A stretch of 64,000 bases of DNA from Gymnogyps californianus (Eukaryota; Chordata; Aves; Accipitriformes; Cathartidae), in NCBI RefSeq assembly GCF_018139145.2, contig NC_059474.1:43914344-43978343 (forward strand), read 5' to 3'. The position numbers and the translations under genes were made by a program. Shown piece after piece: positions 13,740 through 25,330 of the stretch. The stretch's first letter is position 1; every line of letters starts with the position of its first letter. The notes beneath the pieces are model-generated. The model had not been told where the DNA came from and did not search any database. It saw nothing but the letters and a program-made list of their open reading frames with translations.

Positions 13740-14130
13740 TTCATCTTGAATGCTCTGCACAATTCTAGTCATACCATATGAAAAAAAATAGACTTGGAAA
13801 AGATTCAGAGAAGGGTAACAAGAAAGGTATGGAGTGGCTTTGTAGACAGAAGTCAGTCAGCTAAGACTCTTACTTCTAGAAATGCCTGAGGGATGTTACA
13901 TTTGGGATCTGTGAAGTTGTCTGCAGTATGGAGATGAACAAGAATTGATTTATCGTCTGTTTGGTTTGAGGCCAACTTGAGAAGATGTAATTTATACAAG
14001 CCATGTATAAATTTCTATGTTCTTCCTTAAGCACAATGCAGGATGCTTTGCCTTAGAAGGGATTTTGGTCTCACTCAGGATGACTGCTCTTTTGTTCTAA
14101 TTGCCTTATGTTCTAGTTATTCTAACTTTT
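13740..14130 (+). mobile_element. ancient CR1/L3-like LINE relic
   Basis: The plus-strand frame DLEKIQRRVTRKVWSGFVD (near 13795-13850) resembles the DLE-VQRRAT-M segment near the C-terminus of CR1/L3 reverse transcriptases, and is preceded by LCTILVIPY, like the usual CVQLWSP segment. The remainder is too decayed to follow, and both boundaries are approximate. Confidence 0.5.
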
Positions 14131-14936
14131 CACCAGTTTAATAATAAACATATTGTCTGAATAGGCTCATTGTGGGTGAACATTACTGATTTATTAGAAA
14201 TGGAAAGAGAATCTACCACTTTCATGTTTTTTCAAGAATTGAAAGTTTTGCCACTATGGTGTTCATGGAACAGCATTGCATTAAAGGCGGCTCAAACCTG
14301 TTCGGAACACCACTGTAGGAATAACATCTCCATAGTTACTATTAGGAGGGATATAACTGGAAAACACTATCATAATTGTAATTTCTGCTTATCTTTTGCA
14401 TGATTTTAAAAAAAATAATCATTTGATATGCCTGTCTGTATTTATTTACTTTCAAAAAATAGTAATTAAAAAGGCAAATAACATACACTGATTCATAGAT
14501 TGTTAATCTGTGCAGCATCAGAGTAAAGGAATGCATAAGTATTGGTACAGAACTATAGTTCTATTCTGCACTTCCAGATTCTGCTCATTTCTTTCTTCCT
14601 CTTTCAAAGCATGCATTCCCATAACAACATTTTTACTAATAAAACATCATCAGTGAAATACAGTTTAGGCTGTGTCCTCGTTCAGGTGGGATAGAGTCAG
14701 TTTGCTTCCTAGTAGCTGGTGTAGTGTTGTGTTTTGGATTTAGTGTGAGAATAATGTTGATAACATGCTGATGTCCTAGTTGTTGCTAAGTAGCGCTTAT
14801 CCTAAGTCAAGGATTTTTTCAGTTTCCCATGCTCTGCCAGCAAGCAGGTGTGCAAGAAGCTGGGAGGGAGCATAGCCGGGGCAGCTGACCCAAACTAGCC
14901 AAAGGGATATTCCGTACTGTAGAGTGTCATGCCCAG

Positions 14937-14944
14937 TATATAAA
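14937..14944 (+). promoter_or_regulatory. TATA box of plus-strand solo LTR
   Basis: TATATAAA is followed by ACTGGGGGGAG. Its position, between the U3-like part and the start of the transcribed region, matches the other short LTR. Confidence 0.6.
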
Positions 14945-15130
14945 CTGGGGGGAGTTTGCCGGGGCGGGCAGTTCGCTGCTCGGGGACTGGCTGGGCATTG
15001 GTCAGTGGGTGGTGAGCAATTGCATTGTGCATCACTTGTCTTTCTTGGGGTATATTTCTCTCTCTTTTTTATCTTCATCATTACTACTACTATTAATTAT
15101 TATAATAATACTTTATTTTTTATTTCTATT

Positions 15131-15136
15131 ATTAAA
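15131..15136 (+). terminator. LTR polyadenylation signal ATTAAA
   Basis: ATTAAA is followed by a CTGTTCTTATCTC T-rich stretch, in the same place as the ATTAAAC of the minus-strand copy. It is sense-oriented relative to SPOCK3. Confidence 0.5.
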
Positions 15137-16378
15137 CTGTTCTTATCTCAACCCACGAGTTTTACTTGTTTTTGATTCTCCTCCCCATCCCACCAGGGTG
15201 AGGGCGGGGAGTGAGTGAGTGGCTGTGTGGTGCTAGTTGCTGGCTGGCGTTAAACCATGACAGGCTGCAAGCACTTTTTTTTTTCCCTTTGAGGTAAAAC
15301 TGTTGAACTATTAAAACCCAAAGGGTGTTTTATTCCTGTAAAGATGTGCTTGATGCTTGATCATTTTTAAGTTGTGATTATGTGACTTCTACAATTGTAT
15401 GAGACTCACATTTTCCCAGTAGTTCAATTTTTTATAAATTGAGGTTTCTTTACGGTGGTCTTAGTGATCTTTTAGCAAATGGAATGGAACTGCTGGATGT
15501 GACAATACACCCACTGCAGTTTGTGAACCTTAATTTATGCAGACATTAAAATGTTGGGTACAGTCTTTTTAATGTTTTGTTCTAGAGAATAGCGAGTTAA
15601 ATTAAGACATAATTATAAATAATTCTAGTCATTTTTCTGCTCCACCTATTATCTGAGGTGTGCAGATCAATTTATTTACATGTCTTATCTATAAATTTGT
15701 AATTTATTATCAAATTTCTTAAAATGTTGAAAGCAATTTATTCAAGTTTTTCCTTCTTGAAATTATAGCCTAATACAGCTGATGACATAATTAGGAGGAT
15801 ATTTTATGTTTAGGAAGATGATTTGTAGAAAATAGAGGTAATTAGACTTATTTAATGACAGAGCTTACTGATACAGTTGAAAACTACATGGCAGAATATT
15901 TATTTTTCTAAAATTCATGTATCATACTTTAAAATGTAGTTATATTTTATTGATGATGAGTTTGGAGCTTTGGTTTTGAAACTTCATTAATGGAAAATGT
16001 AATTAAGTTTTTCAATATTTTAGAACTTAAAGTGCAGGAAAACTACTGTAACATTTTAAAAGCAATGTTAAAAACATAACCTATATAAGTACTTTGAGAA
16101 ATACTTTTTCGATTTTAAATGCTAGTAAGTAACATTGTTTGAATAGCATTTTTACTTAATCAGTGCAAATGGCCTCTGAATTACACTGTTCTATTCTGTG
16201 TGAGTAATTTGTCCCATTATGATGACTGTAATGTTTTTCTCATTTGTTTTTTACTGCTTGCCTTTTCTAGGAAGTAGAGGTTGGTATACATCTTCTGTCT
16301 TTCATGATTCTGTGAGTTTTTCATGTGTACATTGATTCCTTGCATTTTACTAAATGTAGGTTGTTTCTCCCTCTCCAG

Positions 16379-16424
16379 GATGATTATTTTCGTACATGGA
16401 GTCCGGGTAAACCATTTGATCAAG
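16379..16424 (+). CDS. SPOCK3: SPOCK3 (testican-3) internal coding exon, 46 bp
   Basis: Testican-3 is a secreted SPARC-family proteoglycan of nervous tissue extracellular matrix. The exon follows an acceptor ending CTCTCCAG and ends CAAG before a strong donor GTAAGA. Read from its first base it gives DDYFRTWSPGKPFDQ plus one base, so it ends in phase 1. I know this peptide as the segment just N-terminal of the follistatin-like domain of vertebrate testican-3. The RTWSPGKPFDQ form separates SPOCK3 from SPOCK1 (RNWNPNKPFDQ) and from the divergent SPOCK2. The next exon, 17.6 kb downstream, starts with the two bases needed to complete Ala, which confirms the phase. The preceding exon, encoding the acidic N-terminal part, was not found upstream in this window. 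The assignment rests on recall of the family, not on a database search. Confidence 0.93.
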
Positions 16425-18334
16425 GTAAGATTCTGTTACTAGTTATTTGTATGGGATAAAAGTTAAGTATTTATAATTGTACTCCTGTTCTAGAATACCT
16501 ACAGAATTCTGTGAATTTATATAATTTTCTCCCTCTTCAAATGATTGATTTAAAGAGAGCCAGAAATTCAGCCTAATCATCACTTTATATCTGTGATTTT
16601 TGCAAACTTTTGTTGATTAGAGACAGTGATGGGAGCATTAAGAACCTCCAAAGTAGCTTAAAGTTTCCCTCATATAAACAAGTTCATGGGGTTTGGGAGG
16701 TTTTGTTTATATATTTAATTTAAGCACTGTTGGGTTTTCAGTAAGACATTTGAAGAAAAACAGGCGTACAATCTGATATTTGTCTTTTGCAGTTAAAAAA
16801 ATTCATTAAAATGTCGAAAGTCTCTTTATATCTGGCTGATAAAAGAAGATCTAGAAAAACAGTTTTGGAAGTCTCTGTCATGTTCAAGTGATCTGTCTTG
16901 AGGCAAAACACAGATGGAGCTTTGAGAATGCTACAGTACAGCAATTTCAGCCTTAGAATAATTTGAGCAAACACAGCAAATTTTTGCATTAAACATTCCC
17001 TCCCCGAGCATTGGAACTTAATATTTACTGTCAATATAATCCACTTCATGTATGTTGTTTCAAAGTGTATGACTACCGTTTTGAAACTACTGAGAATCTT
17101 GATACAATTTTTATTTTTAATTGCCACAAGGAGCACTCTAGAGACTTTGTCTTTTCTGATGATACCAATGGCACAAATGCAATGAAGAAACAGTGTAGGG
17201 GCTTGTACACAAGAGATAGATAAAAATATGTTGCAGAAATAATGTTTATGCAATTTAAAGAACTTTCTCCATAATGGATACTGACTTTTAAGGGAGATTT
17301 ATAATTAATTGTATTTTATTACAACCACATCTCTTAGAGGTAGACTTTCCACCATGTTCTATGCCTTTGTCACTTTAATTCAGGATTACTGTAGTAAGCC
17401 TGTGAAAGGAAATGCCTTAATTTCTTAAATGAATGCACCCAGCTTGTTTTGCCAGTTTGTGGGAGAGAGGAGTAGAGGGAGGGGAAAAAAGTCACATTTG
17501 TGTTACCACTACTCTGGGAATTGTGATTTTCTTCTGGTTTGGTGGAAATTCGTACATGTTAATTTAGGTCCATGGCAGCCTGAATATTTTAGAACCTGCC
17601 AATTTCACAGACCATCCGTCTCTCCTCATTAGATACTAAAACATTAGGAAAAAGTACTTGACTTTAGTCTTCTGACTCCTTGGAGAAAAAGATTCCTTTC
17701 TTTTGGTAAAGTACCTCATCTAAGAAACAGACTTACAACTTCACTACAAAGTACCTTTAGTCTACTTCTTCGCTTTTTGATAGAGGGGCATGATCTGCAA
17801 ATATGTTTTTAGTACGAGAACTGGAATAGGTTATACTTTAATTAATGATTTATTGGTGGCAAAATCTTTCATCAGAAGACATTGAATTGAATACACTGTA
17901 AATTCTGCTCTTTTTTTTTTTGTTATTGCATACTTGATATGTTTTGGGTTTTTTTGTTGGTTTTTTTTCAATTCGCTGTTAGTTTTTTCATAAGATATAC
18001 TGAAATACTATTTTTTCCACCAAATTTACATTTTTACACACTCTGGCTTGTTCTATGAGTTCTTTGGGGATCCTGATGCTAATGTTTGTAGACTACTTTT
18101 CTGAATTTACAAACAACCCAACTAAGAAAACATGTTAAGGTTATCTTTCCTACCTTGTTTGCAGAATGCATTGTGTATTGAGTAGTGAATATTTTAAAAG
18201 AATGCCTACAGAGTTCAACTTTCTATTTTCATATCCTTGTTAACTGAAAATTAACATTGAAGAGTGAAATGCATTTGCTGAGTAGTTTTATCTACATTTT
18301 ACTGCGTAATTTATAACTGAAAAATAATGTTAGT

Positions 18335-18394
18335 TGGGAACACTTTTTAATAATAAAAGGTACACTGAAGTTTTATTATTAAAAAATGTTCCCA
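18335..18394. repeat. near-perfect inverted repeat: 24-bp arms, 12-bp loop
   Basis: The arms 18335-18358 and 18371-18394 are reverse complements at 23 of 24 positions. They begin TGGGAACA and end AATAATAAAA at the loop, and the loop is GGTACACTGAAG. The single mismatch is C-A in a plus-strand transcript and G-U in a minus-strand transcript. It lies within the 17.6-kb SPOCK3 intron. It may be the core of a small palindromic MITE, a hairpin RNA precursor or a fold-back element. I see no flanking target duplication. Confidence 0.9.
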
Positions 18395-19970
18395 GTGTCT
18401 TAATTTGTCAATTTATCATATAAAGAATATCAAGTATTTTTACCTGCCAGTGCACTGCTTTTCAGTTTTCCTGCAATAACGACTACAGTCTTTGTATTGA
18501 ATTTAGCAATGATATTGAATTGAGCTGTATGTCAAAAGATTTACAGTTTCTCAAGAACTAGATGTTTTCTAGACTCTGATTGACCTACAGGTATTCTTTA
18601 TTAATCAGAGACTTGCATGCTGTTGTTATTTTTTTGAAAGTCTGTAAATAACATTACTGACTACATCTGGGAGATATACTAAAAGATAGAAGAAGGTTTC
18701 CCAGTCAGTATCTTGGTCTCCATGTCGGCAGAATTGGCTTCCTCTTGCTTTTGGATATAATGGGAAATAATTTTTTGAAACATAGCAAAATATTCCTGAG
18801 AATAAAATGTAACTATAGAAGTGCCATGTACTTGTTCATACATTCAAGTCTCTCTCATCAGATGGGAAAAGTGATCATGGCTGATACTTTGTGGGAAGAG
18901 CCATTCATACTTTAAAAGTGTGGCAACCTTGCAAATGTCAGTTCCTTAGGACTGAATGTAATGTTCATGATTTACTCAAGAAATCAGGTCCTTTATGATT
19001 CCCTATGTTTGCCAATAAAAGACATACAGCAGTGACAATCTCAGCACATTTTTTTGTTCCCTCGTATTATTTAATGAGATAGGAAAAAGTGAGAGTTGTT
19101 AGACTATAAAAACTAAGTTTTAGGTGTACATTCTGATAGTCTCTGTAAGTGTCGTTCCAGGGCTGTGCCATGAGCACTGCACCAGCGCCATTTCACTCCA
19201 GTTGTGTACCACTTCACTACTAAGTTTAAAACAAATAAAGTTTAACTATTAATTAGCTTTTTCACCTCAACCATACGCGTAGACTTACAGGTTTTTCATC
19301 TTTTTTTTTCTTTTACCAAAGTGAACTATTGAAAACAATAAATGGGGACATCACGAATGACTGACTGTGGAGTCCTGTGATCATTGGGGCTTGTTGCAAG
19401 CCAAGCAATCTGTGTTAGAGAATCTTTACGAGGGTTTCCCCTTCAGTATTCTGTTATTACCATTCTGGTTTGTGCAGTAGCTACTCTCAGGTGAGAGCAT
19501 TCCATAAAAAACATTCTCCCAAATGAAAACATGAAAATCCTAAATGAAGGACAAATTTTTAAAATGTAGAGATAAACTTGCAGTAAAAGACTAAAATTGC
19601 TCACTAAAGATGATGTTTAAACAGGAGCAGAAACAACTTCCCATGTCAGTTGTGTTAAAGTTTGTAATAATACTGCTGAAGATACAGGCAGATAAGTTCT
19701 TTGAGGACAGAAATAAATTAAGGATATTATTTATGTCTATCTGTTTTATTTCTTTTTATTTGTTTTATCACTATTTGGCTTTTCAGAAACTTAGCTATAA
19801 ATCTGTGAAAGTATGGAATAAGGAAGGAATCTTTTTGGCATTAAAAGATCTGAAGTCCAGGTCTACTAGACAGGATATTTTTTTCTATTTACTATGAAAA
19901 CAATGGATTATAGGAATTACTACTGCTTTTACAGAATTTTCTTTTTTTTCTTTGCTGATTTAAGTTATAG

Positions 19971-20075
19971 CAACTTCACGTGATGAAATTACAAATACAT
20001 ATTTGGAAGTTTTAAAATCTATATATGAACAAAATATGGAAACCTTTAAACTGCATAAACCCCAGCTAACTACAG
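19971..20075 (+). CDS. candidate in-frame cassette exon of SPOCK3 (105 bp, phase 1-1)
   Basis: This segment lies in the intron between the two recognised SPOCK3 exons. A long pyrimidine run (about 19927-19955) and a branch-like CTGAT precede two possible acceptors 6 bp apart (TTTAAG at 19964, TTATAG at 19970). The segment ends CTACAG before GTAATA. It is 105 bp, exactly 35 codons, with no stop in the frame that continues from the upstream exon. Joining gives Ala at both junctions, so inclusion adds 35 residues without shifting SPOCK3. Using the upstream acceptor adds two more in-frame residues. The peptide is polar, has no Cys and looks helical (it contains NTYLEVLKSIYEQNMETF). I do not recognise it from mammalian testican-3. 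It could be a lineage-specific cassette exon, a pseudo-exon kept open by chance, or an exon of an unrelated transcript. The donor is weak at position +5. Confidence 0.4.
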
Positions 20076-23000
20076 GTAATAGAGGTGGTGATGGAATATT
20101 TAGCTTTATGTCTGTGTTTTCAAATTGTTAATTGTCATTGAAAAAATACTCAGTCTCTGTGGTGTAGGTACCTGGTACACGTGTAGCTCCTTGTTGATAT
20201 CACTAGTAGTCAGACAAATGGGTTCTCATTATTACATTTGTTATTTTGTGTATCCATATTCTGCTCTAAATCAGCAATATATGGGGACCTTTTTCAAGTT
20301 ATTTAGCCTAACACCCATATTAAATTGCAGGTAGTATTTTTGAGGAACTAGTGCTTGCCATATAGGCATATCTTTGAGGTCTACACATAGTTACTATTTT
20401 CCTAAGATTTATATGACTATTAAAGCCTTTTCTAAGATTTTCATAGATTTACTGTATATGGATAATATATCTTTATATTTTTCAAAATGCATCATTAATC
20501 TGAACCCAAATCTTAACACTAATATTTTGTTGTAATATTTGAAAAGTCTGTGGTTCGAGGAATCAAGTCGTGCATATGATAATAAAATGAGTGTCTTAAT
20601 AGTGTCTTAATTCACTCTTCTATAGTGCGGTGTATTTTGAAAAGCATTCTTATGTTAATATGATTAAGTATGTCAAAATTGCTCAGGTAGACAGATCTGT
20701 GTAATTCCGTTGGTATTAATGGTTAGAGAGTGGATATATGGAAATATAAGTCTAAGCATTCCAGGAGGTTAGCCCTTAGTATGAGAAAGTATAGTGATAT
20801 TTACTCCTGGGCTGCAAAATCTAAGTTATTTTAAAAGATGGAAGAATATTATGACTTGCATTGCAATCTACCAATGCCATTCCTTAAAGCAACATCTGAC
20901 ATTTGTTCAAAGAATACTTGTTCCATTGAACTCTCGTTTGCTTATATACATATAAGATAGGAAAATATATTTAAATACATGTTTTGACTCTATATGATAT
21001 CTATATACACACACATAAATGTTTATGTATTTCTATAAATATCACATTGTAAATTCGTAATAAACAATCGTGGGGCAAGTATTGTTGTTGGAATAGATCT
21101 GAATGTTCTACTAATCGTATTTAGTTACTGCTAAAAGGCAGGTTTTGTCCTTTCAGTGGTTTTAGAAACAAGCAATTAGGATGTTTTTGTTTTGGACTAT
21201 TCCAAGTTGAATATTTTAGTAGCTTTAATGTATGTTTTATCAATGTTTTCTCAAATTAAAAAAAAAAAAAAACCAATACTTGCTAACACGTTTTCTTCAT
21301 ATACTGCTTTTACATCAGATAAAAATATACAGGATACTTTTGGTACATTTTATTTTTAGACTACAGATGGTAGCAGAGCTTGGAGGGTGTAGCTATTGAA
21401 TAAAATTGCATACACAAAGACACTGGCGTAATTTTTTAAAGCGGAAAGGATGTTTTCCTTTGCTCAATAGAAATGCCTTGGAGGAACAGTGGAGTATTTT
21501 CATGTAATGGAAGAAATATGAAATGACATTTCCATGGAGGATGAACACCCTGAAGGTATAGTTGGTTTGTAGATATATTTATAACATTTCTTGCAGACCA
21601 TTCCACTGGATTATTTTTGGCTTTTATAGTATCAGGTTATATTAGATGTCTGTTTACAGCAGAAATATTGTAGATACCATTTTACAGCAGAAATAGATTT
21701 TGAAACAATTTCAAACACTTATATTTTAGTTGAGTCTTTGCCTTTTAGCTCTTTATATTTCATCTACCTAGTTCTGTAATAATTTGGGTAACTAAGGATA
21801 TGCAAATACATGCAAACACATCTCTGTAGTTTGTGAATACATTTCTGTAGTGTGAACTGAAACCATTTAGAGTAATATTGAATAAAAACATTTGATTCGC
21901 TCATTTGCAAGCCCTGGGAAGTCATAAGGGAGTTTAAGGAAGATCCATTAGTTGAAGGCTGTGAAAACAGTCATGTAGATTTAACTTTGCTACATTTGAG
22001 ATGTGCACTCATGATCTAGTTTTTATAGCAAAACTATTGATATTTTTAAACTAGAAATATATATCCATCACTTTCAAGATAAATTGCAGTACTTTGCAAT
22101 TAAAATGTATCACATATCACTTTAAATATAGTTCAGTCTTAATAGTAAATACGCATGAAATATTTTTAACAACTTTTCAGTTCTGTTCTTTTTGAAATTC
22201 ATAGTGTCCTCCTACAAAGACACCATTTCTTTATCTGAGCCAACATTTTAATCTGGTGAACAGTTTCCAGCTTCAGGTACTTAGGTATGTTTAGGAATCC
22301 TGTTCACCAAGAAAATACACCAAATCCTGTGTTAAACAGATTCCCACTGCTTCTTATTACTTTCAGCCAGCCCTTGCCTGAAAAGATCTCTCGTAGATGT
22401 CTGAGGAACGCTTTAATGGTGCTTTTTCTTCATTATCTGATGCTGTGCTTTAGTGGTTCTTTTATTATTTCTTCTTTATAAATTTCTCTACTGTGGTAAC
22501 ACCATGGAAGTGCCTTGTCCTGTACGGTTCACAGTCTTGGCTCCTAACTCAGGTTCACTGGGTAGTACACATCTGCTTTTCTAGTTATGGATCTCAAATT
22601 GTTTCAGTATTTATTTCTGTAGAATCATTGAATGGATTCTAAATTCTTACAGCTATTTTAAGAAAGGCTATATAAAGGATTTTTAGTGAGGCTAAACCCA
22701 GCCCATAATACAAGATTTTGCTTGCCTTCAGTAGCAGTTTAACCCCTTGTTCCTGCTCCCCTGCCACCCTTGCTTTATGCCCTGGTGTTAGGTCTGTAGA
22801 GTCACCAAATCTTGAATTGTCATAATATAAATTAAAAAGTTTATTTTTGGTTTGTTTGTTTTTAACCCGGCTATATAATGGATTCAGGTAGCCATTCAGA
22901 CTCAGAAATAATTATGTCAGAAAAGCAGAAATGTGGCACAGAGCTACAGTGACTGGCTAGAGGTGGAGCGCCAGACCTTCTTAAGCTGGCAGCATGCTGA

Positions 23001-25316
23001 GCAAAGGGTATGCAGAACTGTTTCTTTGCATTTCACAAACCTGCTAAAGTTTAGTTCTGCAACTCTCTTCATTTTTAAAGTCCTCTTACTTCTGTCTGCT
23101 GTGCTGGAATGTCCCAGCTGTCTTGGGTCACGGGTGCCATTGGTCCCTGAGGACTGTGTGCCTGAAAATGTTTTGGTGTGTACTAGGACTGCTTCTCTAC
23201 AGGCTCACTTAATGGCCTAATGAATTTTCTTATCTTTGCCACAGGAATTTAATAAGAAAGCTTGTAAAATAGCTAATAGAGGTAGTTATTAAGAATATGA
23301 AATCTGAAATCACACGTTACTGTTTAGTGGTGAGGGAAAAAGAAATAGCTTAATAGATCCCTTTAAAAAAAACAACCAAACAAGGAGTGTAAAGAAGAAA
23401 AAAGGCTGTACATAGTTTTTCTTGAACTTGACTAGAAGGACAGTTCTTAAAGCACATTTTAAATGTTAAAAGTTGCCTTTTTGACCCATTTTTATTTAAC
23501 CTCTTCATATTTAAAAACCTGTTTTCTTATTTAAGTTGTTTTCTTAAGTAAGATGTTTCTTGTCTGTTTCTGTAATCCTATTTATCTCTGGTTGACGTAT
23601 ACGTAACTCTTTACTAATTTTTAATTTACAGTGTGTAAAGAACGTTCATCCCAGGACAAATAAGTTGCAGTATGGCACTGGCATGTAAAATTCCTGTTAG
23701 TAACCTCTGCATTGTTCTTGCGTTTTGGTGGATAGGATTGTGAGAATGACAGGATTTCAGGATTGTGCCTGAAGTTCTTTTGTAATTAACAGAAATTGTG
23801 CTATTATTTACCATCTGTGAAACTTTAAGAAACCACTTGACCTCGCATGTCAGAATCTGCATGGCCAGCAGTAAATGAAAACAATTTTATTGTTTGGACC
23901 TTGAATATATTAGATTTGAGAATCAGTGAGATGGACTAACGGGCAGATCCAGAAGTTACAGTTTTATGATCCCTGCCCCCCCCCGCCCGAGAGAGTACTT
24001 TAGGTGCTTTAAATAAGAACAGAAAAGAAAGGAAGCATATACTTCCGGAACATTTACTCTGCTTTTATATACTACATAATATGCAATTAAATATATTCAG
24101 GCTTTTTTTTTTTATTTAGCTAGGTCTCGTTTTAAATGAGATTTTCTCTGTGTAAGTGATCTCCAAATCACAGGTTTTAAACTAACGTTTAATTCATAAA
24201 AATGTGTTCATGGGTGGAAACAAATGGATTGCCTCGTATTGAAACATATGCTGTGAGATGGATAGGTACAACCTTAAAAATTTCAAAACAGTACTTAGCC
24301 AAAACTGCAAAAAATATCTGTAGGTCAGGTAAAGGTGAATGTTGGTACTGTAAAAAATACTTGTGGTAGTAATAAACCCACGTTGTTAGTAAAATGCTCG
24401 CTGGTATTCATTAGATGCTTTTCTGTATCTGCTAATACAAAAAATAAGTCTAAGCTGTCAAATTGTTATATTGAGTCAAGGTACCTTTTGGAGGGAAAGG
24501 CCAGATTTGGCTGTGGAACACCCTGTCTGATGTATTGCATGCTCTGCCGCTCTGAAGTCAGCTCGCTTGACTTCTAATCTCCAGTGTTACTGCCAAGCTA
24601 CTCTCCGCTCCATCCTGTCCATGTACAGGGAATACACAACTTCTTTCTTTTCTGTGCTATGCCAGGTTGATAGCTATGAGTCAGGACACAGGTTCATGCT
24701 CAAAAGTGACTGAAATTGTAGATTTCTTTATTACAAGCTAGTAACTGCAGAACACCTGTAGTTCTGTCTGTATTTCCAAACTACAGGGTTCTCTCAATCT
24801 GGAGACCAGAAGTGTTTCATGCAAACATGAATCTAGTGATCCAAGAGAAACCCTGGAAGGAACATTACAAAGTGAATTTTTAATGGAGTAGGTCCAATTT
24901 CTTTACAATTTTACAGAGGATAAACTCTTATGTTTTGGTTTTTCTTTTTTTTCTAATGTACACTTAAATCCACTGGGAACTTTTACAGATCAGGTATATT
25001 TGTGGTTGTTAGCTTGTAACAGTGAAAAATCTTTAAATACTAGAAAACTGAAGCATTTGAGGTTTGCCTTTAATATTTTAAGCTCAAAGTATTCAGTATT
25101 TTAAGCTCAAAGAACTTTTCATAGGTGGTTTGGCTGAGCCAGCATGTATACAAAAGCTTAACTGACTCAAAAATTAATGTGCTCTGTATATTGTGATGCA
25201 AGATGTGATTTCGACTTCTGTGACTTCTTTACAGAATGTATTTTATGTGGAGATCTTCATTCAGTTTTATCACAAGTACATTTCCTGAGTATTTTATGCT
25301 AGGCTTCTTCAAAATA

Positions 25317-25330
25317 CATATATATATATA
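25317..25330. repeat. (AT)n microsatellite
   Basis: A short alternating ACATATATATATAT run, seven repeat units. Confidence 0.8.

Larger units (their letters stand above)
14673..15262 (+). mobile_element. solo LTR of an endogenous retrovirus (short type, 590 bp)
   Basis: It starts TGTCCTCGTTC and ends GTTAAACCATGACA, and is bracketed by a perfect 5-bp duplication GGCTG (14668-14672 and 15263-15267). It matches the minus-strand LTR at 880-1463 throughout, including the TATATAAA box (14937-14944), the GAGCAATTGCATTGTGCA block and the ATTAAACTGT polyadenylation region (15131). No gag, pol or env sequence adjoins it, so it is a solo LTR. It lies 1.1 kb upstream of the first recognised SPOCK3 exon and in the same orientation, so it could in principle have supplied an alternative promoter or polyadenylation site, but nothing in the sequence shows that it does. 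Confidence 0.93.
1..16378 (+). other. SPOCK3: SPOCK3 intron, 3' part (upstream exon outside window)
   Basis: This is intronic by inference, because the first recognised SPOCK3 exon starts at 16379 and no earlier exon was seen. It holds two solo LTRs of the short type (880-1463 minus, 14673-15262 plus), a long LTR (3306-4275 minus), an old CR1 (7418-8655 minus), a possible Harbinger relic near 10.3-10.7 kb and an ancient CR1/L3 relic (13740-14130 plus). The stretches 1-874, 1469-3305, 4276-7417, 8656-10319, 10661-13739, 14131-14667 and 15268-16378 are AT-rich DNA in which I see no gene or recognisable repeat. The part at 9300-11250 is somewhat GC-richer than its surroundings. Confidence 0.6.

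Noticed and set aside
22933..23220. 95-codon frame with a hydrophobic stretch
   Set aside because: There is no splice phase fit to SPOCK3 and no family resemblance.
25070..25115. Local duplication of TATTTTAAGCTCAAAG
   Set aside because: It is a short tandem slip in AT-rich sequence with no further structure.
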